Shown piece by piece: positions 1 through 10,500 of a stretch of DNA of 34,695 nt. Under the pieces are notes generated by a model that was given only the letters and a program-made list of their open reading frames with translations, was not told where the DNA came from and did not search any database. Origin of the DNA: a virus. How positions within the stretch are numbered: position 1 is the first letter of the stretch; each line of letters begins with the position of its first letter. A program made the translations under genes and the position numbers. The stretch covers positions 1 to 34,695 of the IMG/VR virus record IMGVR_UViG_3300030107_003094; one strand, given 5' to 3'.

Positions 1-2
1 AA

Positions 3-3000
3 GGGCAATCTGGCAAAATTGCAATGCACTCTCCAAAGAAAGGATTGGTAACAGTTAAGTTACAAGATGGGACAAAAACAAAACCAATACCAGAAACTTC
101 TGTTATATTGCCTGAAATGTCTCCAACAGGTCAAACTGTAAAAACACCTTCAAAAGAAATAACTGGCAAAAAAGGTGAAACAAAAGTTGAAACCATAGTA
201 GATGCAAAAGGAAGGACTATTACTTATTTTGCTACTACTAAAGATAAAGGTGGGGTAAAGCATACTACTTACACTTTTAATAGAAGTGATAAAAAAGAAA
301 GCCAACGAAACAAGGGTGGTGTTTCTCCAGAAGTTGCATTTGGAGATAAATATAAAGCTGAAGAAGGGTATCTAGAAGAATTTGGAGAAGATGCAGGGGA
401 TGTGTGGACTGTTGATAAAGTTTTTGAAGTAAGAGAAGGTGATGGAGCATCTGCTGATGTAACACTTATAAATCAAGACGGTGATAAATTACCAGATATT
501 ACTCTTCCTCTTCAAAAGAAAAAACCTAAAGCATCTACTGAATCAATTGCTCAAAAAGAAACCTTTGATAAAAAACTTCCTAAAATGAAATTGGCTCAAT
601 TGAGGGAAATTGGAAAAGAAAGAGGAATTGAAGGCTCTTCTAAAATGCAAAAAGCTAAATTAGTTAAAGCTATAAAAGCATTACCTCCAACAAAAACAAT
701 AGATGAAGCATATGATTTTGGTGATAAAAAAGAAACTCCAACTCCTACTTCCCCAGATTCAATTAGCAAAGATTTGGATGTTTTAGGAAAGAAACAAGAC
801 AAATTGTTTGGCGAATCAGATGAAACAATTGCATTAAAAGTTGAAGAAAAATTATATGACAAGTATGATTTATGGGATGATGCTGGGGATTTACCCGCAG
901 GTAATGAACTTATAAAAATTGAACAAACAGGTTTGGATTATAAAGAAGATTGGACTGGTGAAAAATTTTCTATAACAGAAAAAGCAAAAGAAATTTTAAA
1001 TAGTTCTGAATTAAAAGAACTTCAATTAAATGTAGATGAAGTTAATAATATTGAAGAACAAGCAAGTAAAATTATTAAAAAATCTAAAGATAGGACTTCT
1101 TTACAAGAAAGGAAAAAAGAAACTCAAAAATTAAAGAAAGAAGCGAAAATTAAAGATAAGAAAACTGAGTTGTCAGCTTTAAAAAAGAAAGTTTCTTTTA
1201 TGGAGACAACTGGTAAAAATCCTTCTAAAAGAGATTTAAAAAAAATTAAAAAACTTGAAAATGATATAGAAATAGCGCAAGCAAAAGGTGAAGATGAAGG
1301 CCCTGTTGAAGGTGGAGATGTTCCTATTATTTTTGAATCTAAAATATTGCCAGACAAAACTAAAAAAGTTGGTATTCAAGTAAATAAAGAACAAGTATTA
1401 GGAATAGCTAAAAAAGATATACTTGGCAATCATCCAGAAAAAGTATTAATGAATGAACTATTGCAAAATTCTTTTGACGCTGGAGCTGATAATGTCTGGA
1501 TAGAGTTTATGAAAGATACAGACGCTGACGAATTATATATTTTATTTAGAGATGATGGAATTGGAATGTCTCCTACGGAAGTTGAAAAAGCTTTATTAAC
1601 TTACGGAAACGTAGGAACAAAAGGGGAAGATACAGCAGGTGGTTATGGAAGAGCTAAGGCTGCTTTTTTATTAGCCCCAGATGAGATTCATGTCGAAACA
1701 AGAAAAAATAATATTTCGACAACTATTGTAGGCACTAAACAAGATTTAATGAGTGCTGATATTGAGATGAAAACAAAAAGAATTGACGGGCCTTCTGGAA
1801 CTAAATTTGTTTTAAAATTTTATGGAGATGAGGCTTTAAATAGATATCAATTAGAAGGGACTTTAGAACAACAAATTCCATTAATAGGAAAACCTTTAAA
1901 AGTTCATTACAAAGAAAATGATTCTTCTTGGAGGGGTAAAATCAAAGAGCAAACATTTACATCTACTCCATTAGAAACTTATAAAGATAGATTTGAATCT
2001 CAAAATTTTGATATATTAGATTCAGATGTAGAAATAAAATATATTAAATCAGAACCTTATAAAAAAACATCTCTTGGAGGAGGGTATATTGTTGATGTAA
2101 ATGTCTTAAATAAAGGATTACCTCAACCTGAATTATCAGAAGTATATAAATATAAATTTAAAATTCCAGCTATTCCAGATTTTAAAATTATAATTAATTT
2201 CAAAAAAACACCAACAACAGATAGTGAAAATTATCCATTTATAAGAAATAGAAGCGATTTCTTGTCTGATGTCAAAACTAAAATAAATCAATCTATAAGA
2301 GATGTTTTAATTAAAAAAACTGGTGAAATGAATATGTTTTATGCTAATCAATTGAAAAAAGAAATTGATGAAGCTCAAGAATTTTCAGGTGTAAAACTTA
2401 TATTGCCAGATATACAAAACACAAATGATAGAAATGAATTAATGTTTTTAATTCATAAAAATGAAGAATTATTTAATCAAGTTGGCAAAGTTTTTAACTT
2501 GTTTAATAATGAAGTAAAAAAAGTAGAAGGAAGAGACATATTATTAGCAATTACTGTTAACAATAAAACTCATGGATGGAGACCTAATGTTGAGCGTTTA
2601 AAAGAATTAAGTATAGAAGTTCCAGAATTATATGCTATAAATCCTTTTTCTATAAATAATGCATATCTTTGGAAAAGAGAAAACAAAACTTGGAACGAGC
2701 CGACCGAAATAGAATTAAATGAATGGATAAAATCAAAAACTATAGATGAATTAAATAAAATAAAAGCTTCTAATTTTGTTCATACTATGATGCATGAATG
2801 GACACATAATTATGTAGAAGGACATAATGAAGATTTTACAATGAAGCTTGGCGAACTTTATGCAAAAGTTAGTCACCAGATATTAGCTTTAATAGAAAAT
2901 GAAGCTATGAAAATATTTAAAGATGGAGAACAACATGAAAAAATCTACAAACAAATCAATGAAGTCTACGAAAGATTGGGAGATAGGACAAGCGGAATAC

Positions 3001-6000
3001 TCGAAAACGAAGCTATTGTGCAAGGATTTCAAGAACCAGAAGGAAAAGAAAAATCTGGAATCCTATCTACAGGCGATGAAGGAAAAATACCCGAAGGAAC
3101 AAAGATTGAAAGGCTATCCAACTTAACAGGTGTAGACCAATTTATATCAGCTTCTAATATAGAAATAAATCAAGATTCTGCTAACTTAGCTAGAGCTATT
3201 GAAAAGTTTAAAACACCTGAGTTAGTTGCTCAGCATTTTGATTCTTCTTATCAAAAAATGAAAAATAAATATGGAATAGAATTAAGTGATTATGTTCCTG
3301 CTATGAGCAAAGCTTTAAAAGTTATAGAATCAAGAGAAGTTCGTGATACTATTAAAAATTACCTTTCAGAATGGGCTGTTTCTGTAGACCCTGAAATATC
3401 TACTAAAATGAGAAGAGATAATGATTCATTTCAAATAGTAGAATTAATGGGATTTGGAGGTAGGAAAAGAAGAGCTTTGCAAAGGCAAATAGCGGATTTA
3501 AGAGTTGTTGATAATATTGTAAATACATTAGATGGTAGAAATGTAGAAAACAGCCATGATTTAAGTAGAGAAGGATTAACTATTTCTAATTCAAGTGATG
3601 TTGAAGAAATATCTAATGATATGACATTTGACACTTATGATTTCGCAGGTGATAGATTTTTTAAATTTCTTGAAAATTCATCAGCTAGAGGTTTTTTAAC
3701 TGCAAGAGAAACATCTGATTTGTTACAAGAAGTAACTGTAAATGATTATGATGGATTATTAGAATATCTTAATAAAAAATATCAATATACTCCAGAAACA
3801 ATATCTGACAACAATATGGTTAAATCTTTTTGGGTTAGAAATCAACCAATAAATAGGCAAGATTCTTCTGATAAGCCTTCTTTTTGGTATGCTAACTTGA
3901 CATTAGATGGTAAAAGAATAAATAGTAAAACTGATTTTAGATTTGTTCCTAAAATTGGAGGGCATCCTAGATATGGAAAAGATATAAGAAACAATCAAGA
4001 TTTGCCAAGAACAGTGGGCGTGTCTTTTATAGACTGGGATAATAAAAGTTACGACTGGAATTTTGGAGAATTGAAATATTCTAGAATACATTTAAAAGAT
4101 ATTGTTCGTGTATATAAAGATGAGTCTAAAGGTGGATATTATTCTAGGCAACCTTTTTTAAAATTATCTTCATCTATGATAAGAACATGGGATAGAAAAT
4201 TAGCTCAATTTGCTGATTCAGAAAAAGGAAGTGGATTAGCTAGCACCGTTGTTCAAGTAAAAGCAAGTGGAGGCAGTCCATCTTTTGTAGTTGTTAGAGC
4301 TAGCAAAGAAATAATGGAAATAGCTTCTGAACCAGAAAGTTTTGTTGAATATTTAGATTATGAAGTTTCTATTGGAAACATCGATGAGAAAATTAAACAA
4401 GGTATTATTGATTCTGTTGCAAATGAAATGGAGAAATCAAGATACAATAATCATGTTATGGCCCAACATATAGTATCCCATGAAGCAATGAAAAGATGGA
4501 GAGGTAGGGATTACTTAATGAGGACTCCTAGCGTATCTCATCATAGTAGGAGATTAGGGATTGATGATGGAGAAGGTGTGGTTGCTTTAGGGACTGGTGA
4601 GTACAGCGTTAAGATTTTAGACCAATCTAAATTATTTATATCTAAAGGTATGCCAGGCTCAAGAGAAGCAACTACTAAAATACCTATGGTTTCTTTCATA
4701 GCTGGATTACCAGATAAATATCACGGTGACGGTTCTGTGTGGGTAGAAAGCGAGTTCTTGGACAAAACAGCTGAATCTATAGGTAGAGTACCAACAGGGC
4801 CAAATTCGTCTAAATTAAGAGAAATTAAAACAAGGATTAGATTTGTAAGTAAAAACGATGAATTTGGGAATAAACATTATAGACAAAAAGAAAAAGAACA
4901 AACATTGGGAGGTTCTGAATTAATAGAAGGCAGTCATTATTTGGCTATGAAACATAATGAATTTGTTCCAGAAGAAGATATTTATATTACTGATGAAAAT
5001 GATAATGTTATTGTAAGGACTGCTAATGAAAATGGAAAAATAAGAATTTATGATGGAGACAATAATAGAATTACTATGTTTGCTACTTTAGATGAAGCAA
5101 AAGAACCAGATGGAGGAAGCGGAGTTTTTAAATTAAATGGAAGAGTTTCTACTGACATACTTACATTACCAGAAGAATCAAGGCGCATAATAAAAGTTCC
5201 TAAACAACAAGGACATAACAGCGCTTCATTTCCGTGGATGTGGATGTCTCATTTATATGATAGTAAATTTGATAATCTTAGAAATGCTTTATCTGAAAAA
5301 ATGTTAAATGTAGCAACTTCTAATATGGATACATTATTTGCAGCTAGAAGCAATCCTCAAGTAATGAGAGCTTTAATGGGACAATTTAAATCTGATGGAT
5401 TGTCTATTATGAGTGAAGTAGATAGATTAATTGAACCTTTAGAAGGTCAAATGATACAAGATGGTTTTATGCATCCTCATATATCATCAGGTGTTATAGA
5501 GCCAGTAAAAAATAAAATGTTAAAAGAAAATGCATATGGAGGAAGAAGAAGAGGGTTCGGAAGTTTTCCTGTTATTAAATCAGATTTAAATAAAGACATT
5601 GTTAAAAAAGAAGATGGCATTGTAATAAGCGCTGATGATGTAACAATGGTAAGGTTTTTAAAGGATTTATTAAATGTTAGCGGATTTGGAAATGATTTAA
5701 TCAACAACATGAACGAAGCATTAAGAAATAGAAAAGAATATTTATTAGTTGGTAGATGGCCAGTTTATACTACAAGTGGTGTTTTTCTTGGAAGAATAGA
5801 AAAAATAATGCCAAAAGGACATGGGTCTGTTGTATGGATACATCCAGAGTCTGCTATAGGTAATCTTCAAGCAGACCACGATGGTGATACTGCGTTTTTA
5901 TTAGCTCCTTATTTTGGAATGAATTATCAAGATAGAAGCGTTATAAATAGTATGAAAGCAAAAGAAACAAAAGAAGCATTTGATTCTTTCCAAAATTTTG

Positions 6001-7595
6001 TACGATTAGAATATTTTTCAAAAGGAAAAGATACTCACAATGCTTTTTCTAAAGAACATATGTATTCTATATCTGGTAAAATAGGTTCTGGTTTAAATTC
6101 TCAAGGTATTTTAATGAACTCAGTTCAATTTTTACAAGATATGCATTATAAAGGATTTAAAGCTGAAATTGCAGGTCAAAAAATTATTGCAAGAAATCCA
6201 GATTCGGAAAATGTTGTTATGAATTATGCTAAATTAAATGACGATATTACTCAAGAAATGCTAGATAAAGCTAAAATGGGGTCTCTTGTAAACAAAGACG
6301 GTACTGAGTGGAAATCTGGAGACAAGTATTTAAAAACTAGCGCAAAAAAAGAATTACATATATTATTACAAGCAGCTGTTGACAATGCAAAAGAATATTT
6401 ATTATATAATTGGGGATACAATGGTTATGAATTTTTAATTCCAAAAATGTTTATACAAGATAATGGTTCTCCAATTGGCAAAAAGCAAGCAGGTTCTATA
6501 GGTAGACTTATTAGAAAAGAATTACAAACTAGCTTATCTAGGAGAGGTGTAAGCTCTGTAAATAATCGTTCTGAAGATTTTAGTGAAATGTTTAACACTA
6601 GTAGAGAAATGTATGAAATGAATAAAAGTTCTGGAGTAGAAAAAGGTCAAATAATAACTGAAAAAGCTAATACAAGAAGAGAAAAATTCGGGCCAAAAAG
6701 TAATTTAGCAAAAGAAACATTACCTATTGATAAAATTACATTCAACAACAAAACAACAACTTTAGAAAAATTAATTGCTATTCCACATGAATCTTTATTA
6801 AAATATCAAAAAAATAATCCAAATGACAATGTTCACGAACACCCATTGGGATACCATGAAAACAGAATTGTAAGAGCAATAATGCAAACTCAAAAAGATT
6901 TATATACAATACAAAAAGGTACTCAAAGATACTACCCAGAAACAAGGTCTTTTGAAAAAGACAAACAAGAAGCTAGAAGATTCATTAATGAAGTAGCTCG
7001 TGAATTTTATAAAATAATGATGACTGCTAGAAGTTTTCAAGATGCTACAAAAAGTTTAATAACTTCTTCTGGTTATCCTTATCAAGAAAAATTAATAGAA
7101 TTTATCGACAAGTGGGTAAATAAAGGCGACAAGAAAAAAGGACTTCCATCTTGGAATAAAATGTCGGATGACCAACAAGCATATTCTACTTTAAGATTTT
7201 TAAGAGGGGTTTTGAAATTCTCATCATCAACTAAAAGAAAAATTGGAGAAAGAGAAAAGAAGATTGCTAAAGCAATTATTGAAACTAGAGAAAAAATTGC
7301 AAAAGAAACAAATCCTAAAAAGATTGAATATTTTAAAAATCAAATTGTAAAAATGGAAAATAACTTATCTAAATTACATGAACCTCAATCATATTTAAAT
7401 ATTTCAAGAGCTCGTGATATTGAAAAATTATTACCAATGCCGTTAATGCATCCTACAGTTTGGAGTGAATTTGCTAATAGATTTGGCCCAAATTTAAGAG
7501 AAGCTTCAAATGAAAAAATTAGCTTAAAAACAGATGCTAGATACGAAGATAGAAATGATAAAACATTAGAACAATTATTAAAGGATTGTCCATGA
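3..7595 (+). CDS. Giant multidomain protein: SAP/Rho-N-like segment, GHKL ATPase, HExxH metalloprotease and two-barrel RNA polymerase (5'-partial)
   Basis: The frame is open to the window edge, so the true start lies upstream; numbering here is from the Met at position 24. Residues about 184-221 look like a SAP/Rho-N helix-extension-helix. Residues 478-545 hold a Bergerat (GHKL) ATP-binding fold: N-box E478/N482/D485, DDGIG at 510-514, and a GGYG lid at 539-542. An HEWTH metalloprotease motif lies at 924-928, with a possible third ligand H934. Residues 1566-2123 match the order of two-barrel RNA polymerases: DG at 1569-1570; EF, then IRF and K1610 about 40 residues on; R-x-P and V-x-I-H-P before DHDGD; D1951/D1953/D1955 as metal ligands; and AVDNAK at 2117-2122. 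Family knowledge: this motif order occurs in eukaryotic RdRPs, YonO and crAss-phage RNAP. Injection with the DNA and transcription of phage genes is inference. The domain order is unusual. The following gene overlaps by ATGA. Confidence 0.8.
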   Translation, partial: GQSGKIAMHSPKKGLVTVKLQDGTKTKPIPETSVILPEMSPTGQTVKTPSKEITGKKGETKVETIVDAKGRTITYFATTKDKGGVKHTTYTFNRSDKKESQRNKGGVSPEVAFGDKYKAEEGYLEEFGEDAGDVWTVDKVFEVREGDGASADVTLINQDGDKLPDITLPLQKKKPKASTESIAQKETFDKKLPKMKLAQLREIGKERGIEGSSKMQKAKLVKAIKALPPTKTIDEAYDFGDKKETPTPTSPDSISKDLDVLGKKQDKLFGESDETIALKVEEKLYDKYDLWDDAGDLPAGNELIKIEQTGLDYKEDWTGEKFSITEKAKEILNSSELKELQLNVDEVNNIEEQASKIIKKSKDRTSLQERKKETQKLKKEAKIKDKKTELSALKKKVSFMETTGKNPSKRDLKKIKKLENDIEIAQAKGEDEGPVEGGDVPIIFESKILPDKTKKVGIQVNKEQVLGIAKKDILGNHPEKVLMNELLQNSFDAGADNVWIEFMKDTDADELYILFRDDGIGMSPTEVEKALLTYGNVGTKGEDTAGGYGRAKAAFLLAPDEIHVETRKNNISTTIVGTKQDLMSADIEMKTKRIDGPSGTKFVLKFYGDEALNRYQLEGTLEQQIPLIGKPLKVHYKENDSSWRGKIKEQTFTSTPLETYKDRFESQNFDILDSDVEIKYIKSEPYKKTSLGGGYIVDVNVLNKGLPQPELSEVYKYKFKIPAIPDFKIIINFKKTPTTDSENYPFIRNRSDFLSDVKTKINQSIRDVLIKKTGEMNMFYANQLKKEIDEAQEFSGVKLILPDIQNTNDRNELMFLIHKNEELFNQVGKVFNLFNNEVKKVEGRDILLAITVNNKTHGWRPNVERLKELSIEVPELYAINPFSINNAYLWKRENKTWNEPTEIELNEWIKSKTIDELNKIKASNFVHTMMHEWTHNYVEGHNEDFTMKLGELYAKVSHQILALIENEAMKIFKDGEQHEKIYKQINEVYERLGDRTSGILENEAIVQGFQEPEGKEKSGILSTGDEGKIPEGTKIERLSNLTGVDQFISASNIEINQDSANLARAIEKFKTPELVAQHFDSSYQKMKNKYGIELSDYVPAMSKALKVIESREVRDTIKNYLSEWAVSVDPEISTKMRRDNDSFQIVELMGFGGRKRRALQRQIADLRVVDNIVNTLDGRNVENSHDLSREGLTISNSSDVEEISNDMTFDTYDFAGDRFFKFLENSSARGFLTARETSDLLQEVTVNDYDGLLEYLNKKYQYTPETISDNNMVKSFWVRNQPINRQDSSDKPSFWYANLTLDGKRINSKTDFRFVPKIGGHPRYGKDIRNNQDLPRTVGVSFIDWDNKSYDWNFGELKYSRIHLKDIVRVYKDESKGGYYSRQPFLKLSSSMIRTWDRKLAQFADSEKGSGLASTVVQVKASGGSPSFVVVRASKEIMEIASEPESFVEYLDYEVSIGNIDEKIKQGIIDSVANEMEKSRYNNHVMAQHIVSHEAMKRWRGRDYLMRTPSVSHHSRRLGIDDGEGVVALGTGEYSVKILDQSKLFISKGMPGSREATTKIPMVSFIAGLPDKYHGDGSVWVESEFLDKTAESIGRVPTGPNSSKLREIKTRIRFVSKNDEFGNKHYRQKEKEQTLGGSELIEGSHYLAMKHNEFVPEEDIYITDENDNVIVRTANENGKIRIYDGDNNRITMFATLDEAKEPDGGSGVFKLNGRVSTDILTLPEESRRIIKVPKQQGHNSASFPWMWMSHLYDSKFDNLRNALSEKMLNVATSNMDTLFAARSNPQVMRALMGQFKSDGLSIMSEVDRLIEPLEGQMIQDGFMHPHISSGVIEPVKNKMLKENAYGGRRRGFGSFPVIKSDLNKDIVKKEDGIVISADDVTMVRFLKDLLNVSGFGNDLINNMNEALRNRKEYLLVGRWPVYTTSGVFLGRIEKIMPKGHGSVVWIHPESAIGNLQADHDGDTAFLLAPYFGMNYQDRSVINSMKAKETKEAFDSFQNFVRLEYFSKGKDTHNAFSKEHMYSISGKIGSGLNSQGILMNSVQFLQDMHYKGFKAEIAGQKIIARNPDSENVVMNYAKLNDDITQEMLDKAKMGSLVNKDGTEWKSGDKYLKTSAKKELHILLQAAVDNAKEYLLYNWGYNGYEFLIPKMFIQDNGSPIGKKQAGSIGRLIRKELQTSLSRRGVSSVNNRSEDFSEMFNTSREMYEMNKSSGVEKGQIITEKANTRREKFGPKSNLAKETLPIDKITFNNKTTTLEKLIAIPHESLLKYQKNNPNDNVHEHPLGYHENRIVRAIMQTQKDLYTIQKGTQRYYPETRSFEKDKQEARRFINEVAREFYKIMMTARSFQDATKSLITSSGYPYQEKLIEFIDKWVNKGDKKKGLPSWNKMSDDQQAYSTLRFLRGVLKFSSSTKRKIGEREKKIAKAIIETREKIAKETNPKKIEYFKNQIVKMENNLSKLHEPQSYLNISRARDIEKLLPMPLMHPTVWSEFANRFGPNLREASNEKISLKTDARYEDRNDKTLEQLLKDCP

Positions 7596-10500
7596 GTTAT
7601 TGTGATGATAAAAAATTAGTAGCTATTCTTACAAAAGAAGCGCAAGACGAAATAGAAATTAATCTTGTAGCTGGAATTGAAAATATAATAGAAGCTCCTT
7701 ATAATAATTCTGAAAATTTAAAAAATCAATTAAAAGAAGCTAAAACATACACAGATAAAAAGTTTTTAAAAGAAAAAATAAAACAAGAAAAAGAAAGATA
7801 TAAGTCTCATTTAAAATTATATAATCATTTAGTAGATACTTCCAAACAACTTTTATATGACGCAAATCCTTTTGTTCTTCCTTCTGAATTTGTTGAAAAT
7901 CAATTAGACTGGGTGCAAGGTATATTTCAAGAAGCTTTTGGGCAACCATCTTATTCAGCTAAACAAAAAGGAATTGAAGTTTCTGGATTAAACAATCCAA
8001 ATTTATGGGATTCTGGTAAAATTAATGCAATACTTCACCTAATAAAAACAAGAGAAAAACAAGCATCTAAATTAGCAAAACAAATTTCTCCTATTTATAA
8101 TACAATTTTAAAACCTCTTATTGTAGCAGCTTCAGCAGATAGAACAGGAAGTGCTTTAAAACTTGTTAGACAAACAAATGAACTTTTAGATGTTTACCAA
8201 CAAAGAGGATACCCGTGGAAAATGAGTATTATTGACCCAAATACTCGTCAAAAAAATCCAATATCTTTGCAAACTATAAATGATAAGTTAGCGCAAGTTG
8301 GAGCAAGAGGCGATGTGGAAGGGTTATCAGATTTACAAAAATCTCCTGCTGTTTCTCAATTATCAGAGGAATTATTGCATGATGAAGTTCGCAACATTAT
8401 CCCTAAAGATATTCCTACAAATCCAGAAAATTTTACTAAATGGAGAAATTCTTGGGGAGGTAAAAAGTTTTTTGAGATGATAAAATTTGAATCTGAAAGA
8501 CACGACATAGGAGACGGTGATTCAAAATACGTTATGATACCTTTGCATAGTGAAGAATTGGGATATAATTGGTTGCGAAAACAAAGAAAAAATCAAATAG
8601 AAAAAGGTGAAATATCTATTGACCCTGGCGATAAAGAAAATGCTTTTTTAGTGTACAGAATACCAGATAATCTTGATGATTTTTTTAAATCTATTAAGAA
8701 AAATAAATTAATTACTGAAGATTCTTTAAAAGAACATTTACTACCTTCTGAATTAGAAGAGGGATTTTTTACTGCTCAAGAACATAAGGTTTATAAATAT
8801 GAGTACATACCAAATACAATAAAACCAAAAAGAAAGTATGCTAATTGGTCTAAAGGAGTTAATTATAATAACAATATCTACGAACCTTCTGATGGTTGGA
8901 TGCCTGAATTGTGGGAATCTATTGATATGCAAAGAGAATGGAATGATTTGTTTTTTGAAAAGGTTTTAAAAGAAGGTCATCAAGAAACATTACAAGAACT
9001 TCAAAGATATTTAAATGAGATTACACCTAGGTTATTAGAATTTGATTGGAGTATGGAAGATATACAAGAGTTACTTGACAAAGTAATGGACATGGGAGGA
9101 ATGAATTTTAATTTATTTCAAGATAAAGATGGAAATTGGCTTTCTCCAAATTCTCATGTTAGAAAAGTAAAATACGGATATGGATATACTCAATTTGAAA
9201 AACCTGTAAATGATGCTATGATGGTTGAAACAGCAGATGTAATTACAAAGTCTTATCTTCCAGAAATAGAAGCTCAATTAATAACAGACCAAAATATTTT
9301 AGAAAGTGAAGATTCGGATGAAGGCGAAATTGCTGAATCAATGGAAAGAGTTGCTGAGTTTGAAGATAAAAAATTATATTATGAATCTATGTTAGAACAC
9401 ATAGACAGAGTTTTATACGGAGACAACGAAACAGATTCCGATAAAAGAGAAATGATGCTTGCTAGTAGGATATTGGCAACTGAAGGAAGAACTTTATTTA
9501 CAGACCATAAAAAAAGAAGAAAAGATAAAGGAATTTGGAATGAATTAGTTGACCAAGCTTTTAGAGCTGATGAATTAACTAAAGTTAAACTTCAATTACT
9601 TAAAACAACATTAGCATTAAGTCATAATCCTTCATTGGTAAATTATCTTGTTGACCATGTAAGAGCAGCCAGTGGACATGCTGATATAGAAGCTGGGTTT
9701 TTAAAACTTTCTTATGGAGATAAACAAGTTGCTGATATGTTTGGAGACGATATTACAGCTGATAAAATAAGAGATATGGGTTTGGTAGTTAGAGGTTATA
9801 TGACAGCTGCTAATTTAGGTTGGGGGACATCTCTTACTAATAATTTTCAAAGAATTTCTTCAGTTATAAATAATGGTCTTGAAGGAACTCTTTATTCAAT
9901 GCACGCTGTAAGACATGGGGATGATAATGGATTTAGTCCTCAAGAAATTAGACAGATGGTTGAAGAAACTGGAGTCCTTCACCCTGGAAATGCTTTTATT
10001 GATATGTTAACTATGGGTATTGATTTTGCAGTTGGTTCAGAATATAAAGAATTTATTATGCCAGTTGCAGATATTACTAGATTGTGGAAAGCAACAAGTC
10101 TTCCAGATTTTTTAAATAATAGTAAAAACTGGGATAAACTTATTAGCTCAGCTGAAGGAAGAGGTGCTAGTGGCGAGAAATTACAATACGAAGAATTAAA
10201 AAGAATTAAAACAGATTTATATCAAGTAATTCATGGTGAATACAAAAACAATGCAGAAGATAGAAAAAAACTTAAAAATAGATTATCAAATTTAAGATTA
10301 GGTTTAACATTATCTCATATTAATAGATTGGTAAAATGGAAATTGCAATGGTTTCCTTTTGGGACTAATTTACTTACTATGTCTGGAAGCGAAGAACAAA
10401 TGAGATTGGAACATGCTTATCAAGGAATGAGGTTTGTTTATGATATGGGAAGAATAGATGCTCCAACAACAGGAGATTGGAAATATACGGATTCTTCAGA

